Positions 46,666-59,347 of a stretch of DNA of 64,000 nt are shown here, piece by piece; position 1 is the stretch's first letter, and each line of letters starts with the position of its first letter. Under the pieces are notes generated by a model. It saw only the letters and a program-made list of their open reading frames with translations. It ran no database searches and was not told where the DNA came from. Source of the stretch: Glandiceps talaboti. Its lineage: Eukaryota; Hemichordata; Enteropneusta; Spengelidae. Both the position numbers and the translations under genes were made by a program. Location of the stretch: NCBI RefSeq assembly GCF_964340395.1, contig NC_135549.1:8833342-8897341 (forward strand), written 5' to 3'.

Positions 46666-47467
46666 GTTGACAGTGACACCTAAAAATAAAATCAACTGAA
46701 TAAGTTAGATGTAAATCACACCAAGATTGAAAAAGACGTGTATTTCTATCACTCATGTCACTGTATCCATGTTACCGCAGCACAGTCCCTGTATTATAGT
46801 GTCACTATTGGATCGGTACGGAGTCACTGTCCGATATTTCTGCATGTCCAGATCACACATTATAATTTTGCTGATCGTTTTTGGGGAACATAATCCTTCG
46901 TCGATCGTCTCGAAATTTTAAGCTCTAAATTCCATGGTCCAAAGTGAACATATTAGCTACAAGAGATGCAATTTGATACTTTATGGCACTAATAAACAGA
47001 AACTTAGTCAAAACACAGTGTACATTTACCTTTTTCTTCGATTTTAGTAAATATCTCCGGGAGAATATCACTAATCGAGATCCCACAATAACAAAGTCGA
47101 AAACGAGGCTTTACTTAGCAACAGCGCTTGCCATGTGTTTGTTGTAAATTACTTTTCACCAGTGAAAAAAAGGGAGAAACCAGGGGGAACACTCATATTT
47201 GTTATGGTGGTTTAAATTATAAATCGATGGTTTTGCTGCAAATTCTCCTGGATCCCACATCCTAAATGTAAGTATAAATGTTATCTTTGACAAAGTTTGC
47301 GTATTTGAGACTCCAATCAACGCTGCACTTTTTGTAAAAGGTGAATATAACACTTCCTTGTGATCGCCGGGGACCCGTCAAATGAGGGCGTACTTATGTA
47401 GGAGAAGAAAAAACGTTCAGTCTACACTCATCCGTCCGTGCCAGTCCATGAGTCAGTCGGGTCAATC
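46666..47467. promoter_or_regulatory. Shared upstream region of CFAP100 (-) and AMDHD1 (+)
   Basis: The two start codons are 802 bp apart on opposite strands. The right part (about 47,090-47,467) has several CpGs (GATCGCCGGGGACCCGTC, CGTCCGTGCC) and probably contains both transcription starts. The left part includes the presumed CFAP100 leader intron. A possible half-conserved RFX X-box (GTTACCGCAGCACA, 46,771-46,784) is noted; ciliary genes are commonly RFX targets, but the right half-site is poor. Confidence 0.5.
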
Positions 47468-48424
47468 ATGCACAAGCTACTGGTACAGCACGCAAAGCAA
47501 GCCGTTCTTGTCTGCAAAAATGGGGAGAAAGTGTTGAAAGGGGATGCTATGAAAAATGTAGCTGTGATTGAAGAAGACGGTAAAAATGGGATTAGCATCG
47601 TTATTGACTGGTTGGTACTGTAGTGGTAGAGTACAACTTACAAGTTACTATATTTTGATTAGCCAAAGTTCAACGAACTCTTGTGTCCTCATATGTGAAT
47701 GTGATAATTATATTATACTGGTGAACAGTCATGTAATCAAAGTGAATCAGTTTTAATTGATTTTATGAATAGTAATCGCCCCACAAAATAGTTTTAAAGA
47801 ACTTTACTACGTATTACAATAAATTGTTCCTTTTATAAATGCTAGTTTCACGTTTATTACAACTGTTCTGAAGCCATCACAGCCTACAATCAGCTGTGGT
47901 TGGTTTACTTGTTTGCCTTTCCAACCTCAATGATATCAGGTGTCTACACAGAACCCACAACTTCATGAATTTTAAGTAAGATTTTTTCTTCCAATAAAAT
48001 ATCTGAATTTGATGTATCACAGTTTATTATTAACTACACTTTGATATATGAATTGGTACTTATATTTAAATGTGAATTATACAGTCCTTCTCTTGATGTA
48101 TCACATTTTATAACTTCTTGATATATATGAGTTACATTTGAATAAATTATGCAGTCCTTTTTTAACTCTTCAGTAATGGTTTGATTGAAGCTATTGACCA
48201 TGATGTTAAAATACAAGAGAAATACAAGGAGACTCAATTCACTAAAGTTATTGATGCTACGGGAAAGTCTGTCATTCCAGGTATGGCATTGTTGATAAGA
48301 TTGCCATATGCCAAAAACCAGTCAAAAAGCTAAATAAATGTACAAATCCGTCAACATTCTCTCTATCTATCCATCTATCTATCTACCGACATACCTCCAG
48401 GCTCCTCTACCCACCCACCCACTC

Positions 48425-48462
<38 letters not shown>

Positions 48463-51400
48463 GTCTGTCTGTCTATCTATCTATCTTCTATCTATCTATC
48501 AAATATCTCTCAAATATCTATTAAATACATGGAACTCTTGCGAGTAAATACTTTTCAAAGATTTCTGTTTTACAATCAAACTAGGTTGAGTCTATAACCA
48601 GTAAAAGAGACAAGAATGATTGACAAACTGTCAGTGTTCTGTTTTTGTTGGCAGTTTTTGTACAATCTATAGTAATGAACTGTTGATACATACGTTAGAA
48701 AGAAAGTTGATTTGTTGATTAAACATACTTTATAGGTCTGGTAGATGGACATACACATGCTGTATGGGATGGTGACAGAGTCAAGGAGTTTGCCATGAAG
48801 GTTAGTTATATCACACTCATTACAATTTGTACCTATACCAGCAGTGTGGCTTTATATAAATGCAACATTTTGACATCACATAGGATGCCTTCTGCTGGGT
48901 AGAAATATGATGGATGAATGAGTGGCACAGTACCATCCTGTGTAATTCAAAACGTTGGACTTGTATGAAGAAGTTTTTTAAACCTGGACAATGTGGCTTA
49001 CCTTTATCCTGATTGTTATATATACATACAAGATACCATAGAAGATTATTAGATAGCATGCAAAATAGACTGTAGGATACATCGTGTTGCTCTGCCCTCA
49101 CCGGCCTCCTCTCTCTCCCAATGTGTGAGCGTGCCCCTTATGATGTACCTTACAGACTGCATTCAAAGCTACATTCCAGAAAACATTCCATATCATTTTA
49201 CTTGGTGGTTTGAACTACTACACTGGATCATATCCTTGTTTGAACAGTAAACTTAAACATAGTTAATATAAGAGGAAATGTCAAATCAAAATTTATACCC
49301 ACCAGTAGTAAAAGTAAGAAAACTATTGTATCTTACTGTGTTCTGTAATGTAGTGTATAGACTGTAAGCTACGTCATGTCATTCCATCCTCAATACTGTG
49401 TGTGTAATGACATCAATTGTGTCAATATTCCATTTATTGATTTATATACTTATTTCTGTACACCTTTGAATTGATACATGTAATGGGAATAAACTACTGT
49501 ACTATGGATGCTTTGAATTTTGTTTAAAGTAAAACAGTAAATAAATAAGTTCAAGATAAATAAAGAAACACCATAAAAGATCAAAAGTAAAGAGTCAAAT
49601 GACAAATGTAATATTACTTGTACACCCTTACATGCAATATTTCATTAATGCACTTTTACCTACAGCTTGAATGGTTCAAATTATTTAAAAAGTTGGTAGT
49701 TCAGTTCAGTGTGTTTTCACCAATAGCATAGGTCTGTGTTCATTATTACTAGAGTTTGAAATTGATAATTGTTCGATTTGATATCCTCATGATCAGTTAG
49801 CTGGTGCTTCATACATGGAAGTACACAAAGCTGGAGGAGGTATCAACTTTACAGTGGAGCACACACGCAAAGCATCAGAAGACAGACTGTATGAATTGTA
49901 CAAGGAAAGACTTAACAGAATGCTGACTTATGGTACTACTCTGGTAGAAAGTAAAAGTGGTTATGGCTTAGATGTTGAAACTGAAATCAAAATGTTGAAA
50001 GTTATCCAAAGGGCCAAGAGAGAACTACCAATTGAAATTTCTGCTACTTTCTGTGGTGCACATTCTATTCCAAAGTAAGTAAGTTAAAGGGCCTTCCTGA
50101 ACACTGGACAATTTTAGTAATTTTCTATTTGCAAATTTATAAATAATCAAACTGTGCATTTTGGCCAGTTTTTATGTCCATGGACAATGGGATGTTATTG
50201 CACACAAACTTTCTAACAACACATACATTTCACTTCCTTCATTAAAAAAGGCTTGATTCCAGCAGTAAGGTGCAATAGCTTAATGAGTACATCATCAAAT
50301 ATTCTAGCTCAAAAAAAATGGTGGTCTGATATTCTAGTCAAGTCAGGGATGTGTATTGATGAATATCAATATAGGATATACATATTGTACAAACTTTTGG
50401 TGGGGATATTGTCTTCATTGATATCATGTGATAAACTCAGGGATCGAGTCACATTTTTTCTTGCATACATGAAGCAGTCAGTGATGAGGTAGTACGTTTA
50501 AACTCTGAGCACAGCTTGCTTTATGCCCTAACCTGCCATATATGGAATGATTGTTTCAGGGGAATGACAGCGGACGAAGCTACAGATGATGTCATCAACG
50601 TTCAGTTACCCCAAGTAGTGAAATTGATGAAGAATGGTGAGCTGGAAGTAGATCATATTGATGTTTTCTGTGAGAAAGGGGTGTTTGATCTAGATCAGAC
50701 AAAGAGAATTTTACAAGCTGGTGTGAATGAAGGACTAGCTATTAATTTCCATGCTGAAGAACTGAACCCAATGAAATCAGCTGAGGTAAGGTTTTACAAT
50801 CTAATGACTAACAGATAGTAACTGTATGTCCACGCTGAAAACTAACTCAAATGTATTATGAAATCAATCTTGTTAGTAATTTCTCTTATGATTGAGACCC
50901 AATAGTTATACTAACTGTACAGTTCTAAAGTTTGTGAATCTTTCATGTATTCTGAGCACATTTTTCGCCAATTCATGCACTTGATTTTATAACTGAATGT
51001 CTGTATGGGACTTTTTAATAATGCACAGGGCATATTTTTTATGGAATTTTATATTTTATTTTAACCAGTTAGGTGCTGAATTAAATGCTAGAGCCATCAG
51101 TCATCTAGAGGAGATAAGTGATGAAGGAATAACAGCAATGTCTAAGTCTGGAAGCATTGGTGTACTGCTCCCAACCACAGCATATGTACTCAGATTAAAT
51201 AAACCACCAGCTAGAAAACTGATAGAAAATGGTGTTGCTGTAGCCCTTGGTACTGACTTCAATCCCGGTGTCTTCTGTCTCTCAATGGTAAGGACAGTGA
51301 CTGTTTTAATGAAAAAGTACAGCAATTATGTGATGGAATCATTTGAGATAACCATAGCATCTAGTTCGAAATAAGAAAATATGAACAGTGCAGTGCACTA

Positions 51401-51870
51401 TTACCTACAAAGTATTAAAGGTATTTGAGTCAGAACACCTCTGAACAGTACACTGCACTTCTATTTTTATCTACTGATCATTTGAGATTTGAATGGTAGG
51501 AGTCAAACAAGTATTTGTAATCTAAATGGAACTTATTAATTCTGTATACATCTGAGTAAACTAAACAAATGGGTAATCGACTGTAACATGTTTTCATGTT
51601 TGTTTCCACTGTTGTGCATCTGCAAGAATGTCTTTTCACTGATGTTCAGTTTATATACATATCAATATATTCCTTACAGCCACTGGCAATGCATTTGGCC
51701 TGTGTTAACCTTCACATGTCTATGGATGAGGCTTTAATAGCAGCAACAATAAATGCTGCAGCTTCAGTTGGTAAATCTGATAGCCATGGTTCACTGGAGG
51801 TCGGTAAAGTAGGTGATCTGGTCATCATCAATGCCCCACGGTGAGTTATCAGTTACAGTCTAGACAATGA

Positions 51871-51938
<68 letters not shown>

Positions 51939-52484
51939 CAACTCAGACTCCATCCCTATCACAAAGAATTCACTTGATGCATTTACTTTCTCAAGACCCA
52001 TACACCATCAAACCAACTTCATGGTCCTGTTTTCAAGTTTTAGTTGATTTCAAAATTGTTCATGACTGGATCAGTTAACTGTTAAAATAAAACGGAGAGT
52101 TTGATCTTACAGAGGTTTGAATGTTGCAGTGAGGAGGGTTTTGTCAAAATTCATTGATAAGAATTACATTTGTAATTAACTTCAATTGTAGAATTCATTG
52201 TCATCATTGTTTCTGAGTTTGAGTTAGGGCAAGCAAGCACAAAGATGAAACAGATCCTCTATCATCATTTGTGACATTTAGACATCATCTTCTCTTCTTC
52301 ATGTCATCCAGTCTAGCTGTGGTGACATGATGAGTTTACTCATTTGTCATACATCACCTTACCAAACAATTTTATCATCTTCTTCATCTTCAGGTGGGAA
52401 CATTTGATCTATCAGATAGGTGGCCATGATCATCTGATCCAACATGTCGTGAAAAGAGGTCAAGTTGTGTATACCAAGCCATAG
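47468..52484 (+). CDS. AMDHD1: Imidazolonepropionase (429 aa)
   Basis: Cytosolic metal-dependent amidohydrolase of histidine degradation; it hydrolyses 4-imidazolone-5-propionate to N-formimino-L-glutamate. Exons: 47468-47610, 48174-48280, 48736-48800, 49797-50074, 50560-50785, 51069-51287, 51680-51840, 52394-52484; 1290 nt, 429 codons plus stop, against about 426 in human. The start is the ATG in the context TCAATCATGCACAAG. Active-site features: DGHTHAVW with metal ligands His89 and His91; ESKSGYG near 156-162; CGAH with His194; NFHAEEL with His262; SHLEE; and GTDFNPG with Asp336. C-terminal GSLEVGKVGDLVIINAPRW is family-typical. The first donor (TG|GTTGGT) is weak but is the only one keeping the frame. 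The upstream gene is CFAP100, head-to-head. Confidence 0.96.
48361..48500. repeat. (CTAT)n microsatellite
   Basis: Tetranucleotide tract with a CTGT interruption in AMDHD1 intron 2. Confidence 0.95.
51873..51937. repeat. (CT)n microsatellite
   Basis: About 30 CT units with one interruption, 35 bp after the donor of AMDHD1 exon 7. Confidence 0.95.
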
Positions 52485-54219
52485 ACCACTGTTCAGTACT
52501 TCAAAGCCATTTGGACCCTAATCACTGCCTCTCAAACAAATGTCAAGGAAACTAACAAATATGTGATCTCCCTATGCATCCTCCATCATCAATGTATTCC
52601 ACCCCTGGTGGCATATACATGTACAACATATGGTATTTGGTATATTCCGATTTTATTAACCCTTATACCCTAATTTAGGGTAGGATTATATAGACTAAAT
52701 AAAATCTAATGGCTTATAGGGTTACCATGGAAACAATTGATCTTCAGCAAAGCTTTTAATGCAGTGTAGTATTCAGAAGCATGAAGTTCTGATTTAGTTG
52801 TACATACTGCAGTGTGACAGTCTCAAACACACACTCCATACCCAGCATAAATTGTGGACTGTTTTACCTTTGTAATACAATTTATCAAATACCTATGCCC
52901 AGATTAATCATTCTTGATGACGTTTCACATAAAATATCACTTCTGATATGGAACATTGATATTCACATTCAACGTCATAAAAAAGTACTTTCTGATTAAC
53001 AAGATTCCGAGCATAAAGAAACAAAAATAGCAGTCAATGTTTGACATTGATGTTATCATGTATGACCACAGAATACAGAGACATCTTTCAAAACAGGGAA
53101 ATTTTGATGAAAATATCCATACTCAAATAAATAATACTATTTATGATCATACATTAAATTACAAATTCATACAGGTACATGCATTTCACAATGACATCGC
53201 CAATGCTACTATATGCAACCCAATATATAACCTCATAGTAGTGTATACTGGACCAATTTCTTCTAAAGATCATTAGAAATTAATATATCACTACACTCTA
53301 GTAGTAAGACAATTCAAAATTGGTTGTGTGGAGTGCTTGACAGATTTTGGCAGCTAACTTTGTCTTGAACGAAGTATAAATATTTACTGAAAGTGTCATG
53401 ACCAGCTATACATGAGTGTTATAGTTCTTTTATTCTCATTTTAAATAATGGTGCTTTATTGACCGGGACTCTAATTCAGCATAGAGTATTGTTTTCATTA
53501 TTACCCCTGTAGTGTCCAAGATACTTGTAATGCCATGTCACAGCCAGTCTGAGACATATGAATGTTTTGAGAAATAAAGCTATATTTTAAGAAAGTAAAT
53601 TGTGTGATTCCTTTTTCCCCAAGAAACTCTTATGTAATTAATGTACTACATTTGTATCTGTCCCCTGGTGCACAGTGGAGGGTGTATGCCTAGTGTACAG
53701 AGAGACAACATTCTTGTAGAAGTGACATTTTCAATGGGTTATCAAGAGACACACTGAGTGATACATGAATGTTTCTGCAATGTTAGTGAAATTTGAAGTC
53801 TATTTGGTTACCATATCATTCATTTACACTTCTTTCCACAGTTACTTGTACTTGTAATCTCTATACTTTAACATGAACAGAAAGTACTGATGTCTTTGTG
53901 TTAGCAATGAAGAGTCAAACAAGATGCTTTATGTTCTAAAAAGTTTACTGGTCTTGACAAAAACAATTGAAAACACAGATAAAATGTTGAATAGCAGAAT
54001 ACATACATTGATAATATGAAAGTTTACATTACACTACATGATTGACTCTTAGTGATTTGAATGACGGGGGAAAAAAACATTGAAATTATAGTGGATCAAA
54101 CAATCCTTTCTTCACAAGGATAGTACAAATACCCCCCCCCCCCCTTTCAATCTTTGTTGTATGGTGGCAGTAGACATAAAACACTCAAGTATAAAATGTT
54201 CATGTTGTGTTGTCTGCTG
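52485..54219. other. Convergent 3' region between AMDHD1 and SNRPF
   Basis: It holds the AMDHD1 3'UTR (to about 53.6 kb) and, on the opposite strand, the SNRPF 3'UTR. A poly-C run lies at 54,131-54,144. No further coding sequence was recognised; ORFs of 60-80 codons here have no family character. Confidence 0.6.
53573..53578 (+). terminator. Candidate polyadenylation signal of AMDHD1
   Basis: AATAAA about 1.1 kb after the AMDHD1 stop codon. Earlier AATAAA-like sequence also occurs near 52,697, so the 3'UTR length is uncertain. Confidence 0.35.
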
Positions 54220-55822
54220 TTACTCCCTCATTTCACCATCCTCTTCTTCCTCTTCAACACCCCTTACATACATCACGTTGTTACATCTATGGAGAAAGAA
54301 TTGAATTATTAAACACTTGTTTGATCATTCAACATTACCAGAGTGACTGACATCGGTTCATTTTTTTGGACATTATTATTTGTAAAACGTTTGCAGCATT
54401 GATCTATGAAGTGCTACAGAATTACAATTATCAGTTTATATGCATTGTGAATATCACTGCATAACACACTACATACACAGTCATTAACACAACTGATATG
54501 TATATGATGGCAACTGTTCTTCAGATGTAATAATTACAGCAGTGGTGGTGGTGGTGTATGACTCAATTTAACTAGATTTGAAAATTGCAAGTACATTCAC
54601 CAGCTGACACTTCAATATTTGGCTATACCTACCTTATGAGTACTTCACCAAGGTTCCCTGTTAAAGTTCCATCAATGAATTCTTCTGTGTTGGCCAACTG
54701 ATAAAGATTGAGAGAGAAAAATTATTTAAGAAGTGAAAGAAATGGTGTTCCAATGACTTTCTGATTCTTCCTCCTTCAGAAGAGTCCAAATTATATAGGG
54801 CAAGTGTAATGTCTGCAGCTGATCATCACACCAAAACTTTGTCTACCTCATCAGGAGTGTTACTATTATTGAATGAGAGGTTTAAAAATGTTGACTTTCA
54901 ATGATATTTGGAGATCAGTGACCATAATTATAGTTACCAGGATAACTTTTTTATCTGCCAATTTAACATATTTTGGGGAGACAGGAATTACTAATGACTC
55001 GGTGTTGGCATCCAAAGAGCTTTGGGGCCTTTGAATCTCTTGAGAATGGCGTCATATATACATATAAATATACTTGACACCGTACTCAAGTCAAAGATGT
55101 CTCAATCTATGCATGGAAGTACTCTCATGGTCTGTGTACATCCATCATGTGGTCCACTAACCTGTAGATTCATATATCCATCAACTGATACCAAATAGCC
55201 TTTGTACTCCATTCCCCATTTAAGTTTGACCATAACTGGTTTTCCTGTCAATCCATTCAGGAAAGGCTTGGGATTCAGTGGTAATGCCTGAAAGTTATCA
55301 ATGACAAATATCATGAATATTGGCACAAACAAGATTTATACATTGACATGTGTTACTGTTAGCATAGATACATCTATCCAATGGTTTGCACAAATACTAG
55401 AAAACTTGGAAGCACTTTTTTTATGAACATTTACTAATGATGCATACATTTTATTTGTAATCAGAGAAATGTTATAGGTCTGTCTATAAATTCATCTGGG
55501 CCATATAGCTTCACATACACAATGCTTAACGACAATGTACAGACAGATTCACATGTGCAGACTACAGTAGTACTAGTAGTGAGACAGCCTACACTGTACA
55601 GTGTGCAGTACTACTACTACTAGTAGTAGTACTAGCGGAAATCGATGCCTGAACATCAACAAACAAAAGAATGGTGGAAATGATAGAATGCAACTATGTC
55701 TTGCTTTCCCACATAGAAAAGCGTACTTAAGCAAGTATTAATATCGTATCATAGATAATAGATATTCGATTAAACGCTGCAAAGAAACAAATTTCAAAAT
55801 AAACGTCACTTACCGCCGCCAT
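54220..55822 (-). CDS. SNRPF: Small nuclear ribonucleoprotein F, Sm protein F (88 aa)
   Basis: One of the seven Sm proteins that form the ring on the Sm site of spliceosomal U1, U2, U4 and U5 snRNAs. Exons: 55814-55822, 55162-55287, 54633-54697, 54220-54286; 267 nt, 88 codons plus stop, against 86 in human. After MAA the protein reads [20 protein letters not shown], then Sm1 motif [19 protein letters not shown], then [10 protein letters not shown] and Sm2 motif [16 protein letters not shown], with an acidic tail ending EDGEMRE. IRCNNV rather than IRGNNV is characteristic of the F subunit. The first coding exon holds only nine coding bases (ATGGCGGCG|GTAAGT). Head-to-head with MED20. Confidence 0.97.
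55566..55635. repeat. Palindromic AGT/ACT triplet patch in SNRPF intron 1
   Basis: AGTAGTACTAGTAGT at the left and AGTACTACTACTACTAGTAG at the right can fold on themselves and on each other; the right part is an almost perfect palindrome. Confidence 0.6.
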
Positions 55823-56210
55823 TGCTAACCACGCTTACTGTACGTTTTACTGAGTTTGCGCAAAAGTTAAACCCCCTAAGTAGGTAAAAAGATGTACCCA
55901 CTACAAATTTACTCGTTGTAATAAATTGTGCGGGAAAACGAACGCGAACGACCTTTCTTCTTAAAAATGTTAATCCCCTGAACAAGGCCAAGACTGTTTC
56001 TCTATTGTTGTACACAAAATAGATTGCAAATCACCTGTGATGTGTAAAAAAGGGCTTCGGTATAGGCGAAGAGAAATACCAAACAACCATACAAAAGAGC
56101 GGTGAGGAAAACAAAACACAGCACAGCACTCCATAAACATTTGTGTACTTCATAAGCACAGACGTTGTTTCATCTTGGCTGTTTCACTAAAGGGCAGTGA
56201 AAACTTCAAG
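55823..56210. promoter_or_regulatory. Shared promoter region of SNRPF (-) and MED20 (+)
   Basis: Only 388 bp separate the two opposite start codons. The stretch has more CpG than its surroundings near SNRPF (GCGGGAAAACGAACGCGAACG, split around 55,930). Both genes are housekeeping genes, and the arrangement fits a bidirectional promoter. No TATA box was seen. Confidence 0.6.
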
Positions 56211-58713
56211 ATGGGGGTTACATGGTAAGTTGAGTATATGCAGAGGTGCATTTAACATGGGGAGGAGGTATATGAGATGATGAAGATACAGGTGATGAAG
56301 ATGACAATGAAAGGGATGGGGGGGGTGATTTGTTGACTGATGCAGACCTTTTGACAGGAGAACAGAGCTTTTGCACTTAACTGTTTTCTCTGTATATGAA
56401 AGACAAATCAATACATAAATAAGTGCAACCAATGGCAATGAAACAGTTTCATTTGAGCATTGGGTATGATTTGTATTGTGTGACAGGTAAACAGCTGCAT
56501 TATAATTTACTGAACTGGTCAGAAATTATATAATCTCAAAACAATATAATTATATCAAATTTTCTGGTGTGAAATACACCAAATGTGCTTGGTTGTTGCA
56601 CTTTAATCTGATTTAATTTGGGTAGTTTTTGTTTGAAGTTACTCTGTGATATGTATACAATCTGGTAAGAAAGAAGTGGGGGATTATTTTTTATAACTTG
56701 CCATTTAATGATACATGTTTTGAAAAATAATTATCTACTGTGCATTGTTAAGCAGAAGTTGATGAAAGTTTGTTTGTTTTTTGGCAGAATAAATATAGAC
56801 TGTACACCAGATGAAGCAATCACTTTTATTTCAATTTTATTTAATTTTATTCATAATTACATGTACTTTTATTTCTAGTAATTTACAGGATATATGAAAA
56901 CTTGGTGTGAGAATTTCAGTGACGTGTGGTTCACCGACTTCCAATTCAACTATAATCAGTGGTAGTTATTATCTATGACTAACAATAATTGCATTATTGA
57001 CTTTTTCTCAAGGATTTATCATTTGAAACCCATGCGTTCCATATTAAGTGTTGACCATCATGTGTTTTCTTTATGACAGTGTTTGTCAGTGGCCTGTCCC
57101 TGAAAACAAAAGTGAACAACAAGTGGTTGATATGATCACTAAAAGAGCAGAGCTACTTGGTGCCAGCAAAGTGGGTACATTCTGTGTGGATTGTGAAACT
57201 TACCAATCATCAATGGCCATTGGTAAGTATGTGTGTAATTTTTGGAGAAGAAATGTCTGTTTCCAAATTTCAGTGACCAGTATCATGTATGCATTGTGAA
57301 GTTTGCCAATCATCAGTAGCCATTGGTAGGGGCTAGGTATTGTGTGTATGCATTCAGTGACTTCCCAGCCATGTTACATTTTGTAAGTATTGTGTGTGGA
57401 TTGTAAACAATAATACCAATCATCAACAGACATAGGTATGTCTTGTTAGACTTATCATTCATCAACGAGCAAAATTGGTGTCTTTTAATGAGTGTATTGT
57501 GGACTTACCAATCATTTCTTGATCATTTATTGCTGCCACAGCAATAAAAGCTATGCCATAACTTGCAAAAAATCTCCAACTTTGGAACAAGATTGATTTG
57601 TGACTGACAAATCTTTCTTCATTGTCAATCATTTATAGTCCCACAGAAGACCATTCATGTGATGCACAACACAGAGCAACCACTCACTTGTTATACAATA
57701 CTGGAAAATCCTGGCTCCTCTAACTGCTTAGTTGCTGATACCATGTTTGACCAAGTTATGCAAAAACTAAAAGGATTTTACATGCCAAGAAAAGCTGCCA
57801 AGATTGAATCCAAAGGCCAACACTATGAACTTGGTGATTTTGTCATCAAAATTGGAACAGTTTCAGTTGGACCAAGTACCAAGGGTATTCTGTTTGAGGT
57901 AAGACCAATCATATTGGCAAATACAGTGCTGGTAAGCTAAGCATATGAAGCATATAGCGTTTGTCTACATAAACAAATAAAGCACAGCATTGAGTACACT
58001 TACCCCGGTAATTGAGTTCATTGTGTCCATAGCCAAGTACTTTCATATTTAGTCAAAAGGGAAAGTATTTGCCTTTAATATTACAGTTCAACTGAAATGA
58101 TGGAAGCTATTATTATTATTAACATAATGCAATAATGCATATTATTATCAGCAATGGCTGTCTAAAGGCTTAAAGTTATTGCCATATGGTGAACATGAAT
58201 GACCTTGGAAAATGAAAATATGTCTACAGAGCAAATGCTATGCTGAGCTGTCAGCGCTTTTTGGTCATACCCTGAATGAAGAGTATTGACAAGAATGACA
58301 GTATTGTGTCCAAAGAATGATGATGTCATTAGAGATGCATTGCATACACAATATGTTAAAGAATTCATTCACCATCTAACAAACATAAAAAGTTTATCTT
58401 AAAAGTTTTTGGCAGCAAAGCTTATTTGAAGTCATGCAGATAACCTCAGAAAATGGTATATACTCAAGATTTTTGTCGTGTATGTATTATTCTACAGGTT
58501 GAATACACACCATGTGTAGTTGTAATGGACTGTTGGAATCTACTGTCAGAGTTCATGCAAAGCTTTATGGGAACACACACACCATCATTACCACTGTATC
58601 TTGCTGGCAAACAAGATGCCAACTACACTCCTACAGACACTATCATGCAATATCTTGACCATTTCAACACTTTTATGGGAAGGAAACCTGTATTACCACC
58701 ACCACAAAGATAG
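56211..58713 (+). CDS. MED20: Mediator complex subunit 20 (210 aa)
   Basis: Head-module subunit of Mediator, which links transcription factors to RNA polymerase II in the nucleus. Exons: 56211-56224, 57080-57222, 57639-57898, 58498-58713; 633 nt, 210 codons plus stop, against 212 in human. The first coding exon gives only MGVT and two bases of a cysteine codon; the next continues CVCQWPVPENKS, then MITKRAELLGASKVGTFCVD, LENPGSSNCLVADTMFDQ, FYMPRKAAKIESKGQHYEL, VKIGTVSVG (here VIKIGTVSVG), VEYTPCVVVMDCWNLLSEFM and the C-terminal TIMQYLDHFNTF. These are the conserved blocks of the Med20 (TRFP) family. An AATAAA lies at 58,769-58,774. Confidence 0.96.
56225..57079 (+). other. MED20 intron 1
   Basis: AT-rich intron following a 14-base coding exon. 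The purine-rich stretch 56,255-56,330 (GAGGAGG..., GATGATGAAG, poly-G) is the only noticeable feature. Confidence 0.6.
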
Positions 58714-58768
58714 ATCACTGTACACCATTGTCATGTTTATGTGTATTTTTTATTGTAATATTTTCATA

Positions 58769-58774
58769 AATAAA
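58769..58774 (+). terminator. Polyadenylation signal of MED20
   Basis: AATAAA 56 nt after the MED20 stop codon, in the AT-rich context CATAAATAAAATC. Confidence 0.6.
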
Positions 58775-59347
58775 ATCATGTAGAAACCCATATGAATGTG
58801 TGTTGACAACTATTATCAGTCTGACATTTCTAAGTTACACTTCAAGAACTGTATTGAGTGTCACAAAAAATCCTGTCTTCCTGGTAAACTCTCATTAAGA
58901 TCTTGTCAGCTTTGTTTGTCCACTCTTCAATCTGCAAAACTAACAAAAAGTAAAATCATGTTATGTTTTAGGAATATGTATATGGACTTTACTACAACTA
59001 CCGAGGTAGTACTGAAATGTCCACGTCAGGGACATCAACACAGAGTAATTAACATTATTGCATGACTAAGGTCCATAGTAGACAGATCCAAACTCTGCAA
59101 TTGTTTCAATTTTTACCATTCAAGAGCGACGTTATTTTATAGTTGAATTTGATTCTTGGAACCACGTACAATGTGTTTTCAAATGAAATGTCACAATGAC
59201 ATGCAATTATTTTATTGTTGTCCAAGATGCACATGTTATATTGCTGTGAAGTCATGCTTTATGTATAAGAAGATACACGGATCCTTAAGTAATTTAAACA
59301 GAAAAAATAATTACATGTAGTACCGGTTGCTTTCTGTCTTTCCACTC
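58775..59347. other. Convergent 3' region between MED20 and TOMM6
   Basis: No coding sequence recognised; the 89-codon ORF at 58,796-59,065 has no family character. On the minus strand an AATAAA (59,211-59,216) lies about 130 nt past the TOMM6 stop and is a plausible TOMM6 poly(A) signal. Confidence 0.55.

Larger units (their letters stand above)
47611..52393 (+). other. AMDHD1 introns
   Basis: Seven introns: 47611-48173, 48281-48735, 48801-49796, 50075-50559, 50786-51068, 51288-51679 and 51841-52393. Apart from the two microsatellites listed, they show no structure or second gene that I can support. Confidence 0.7.
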
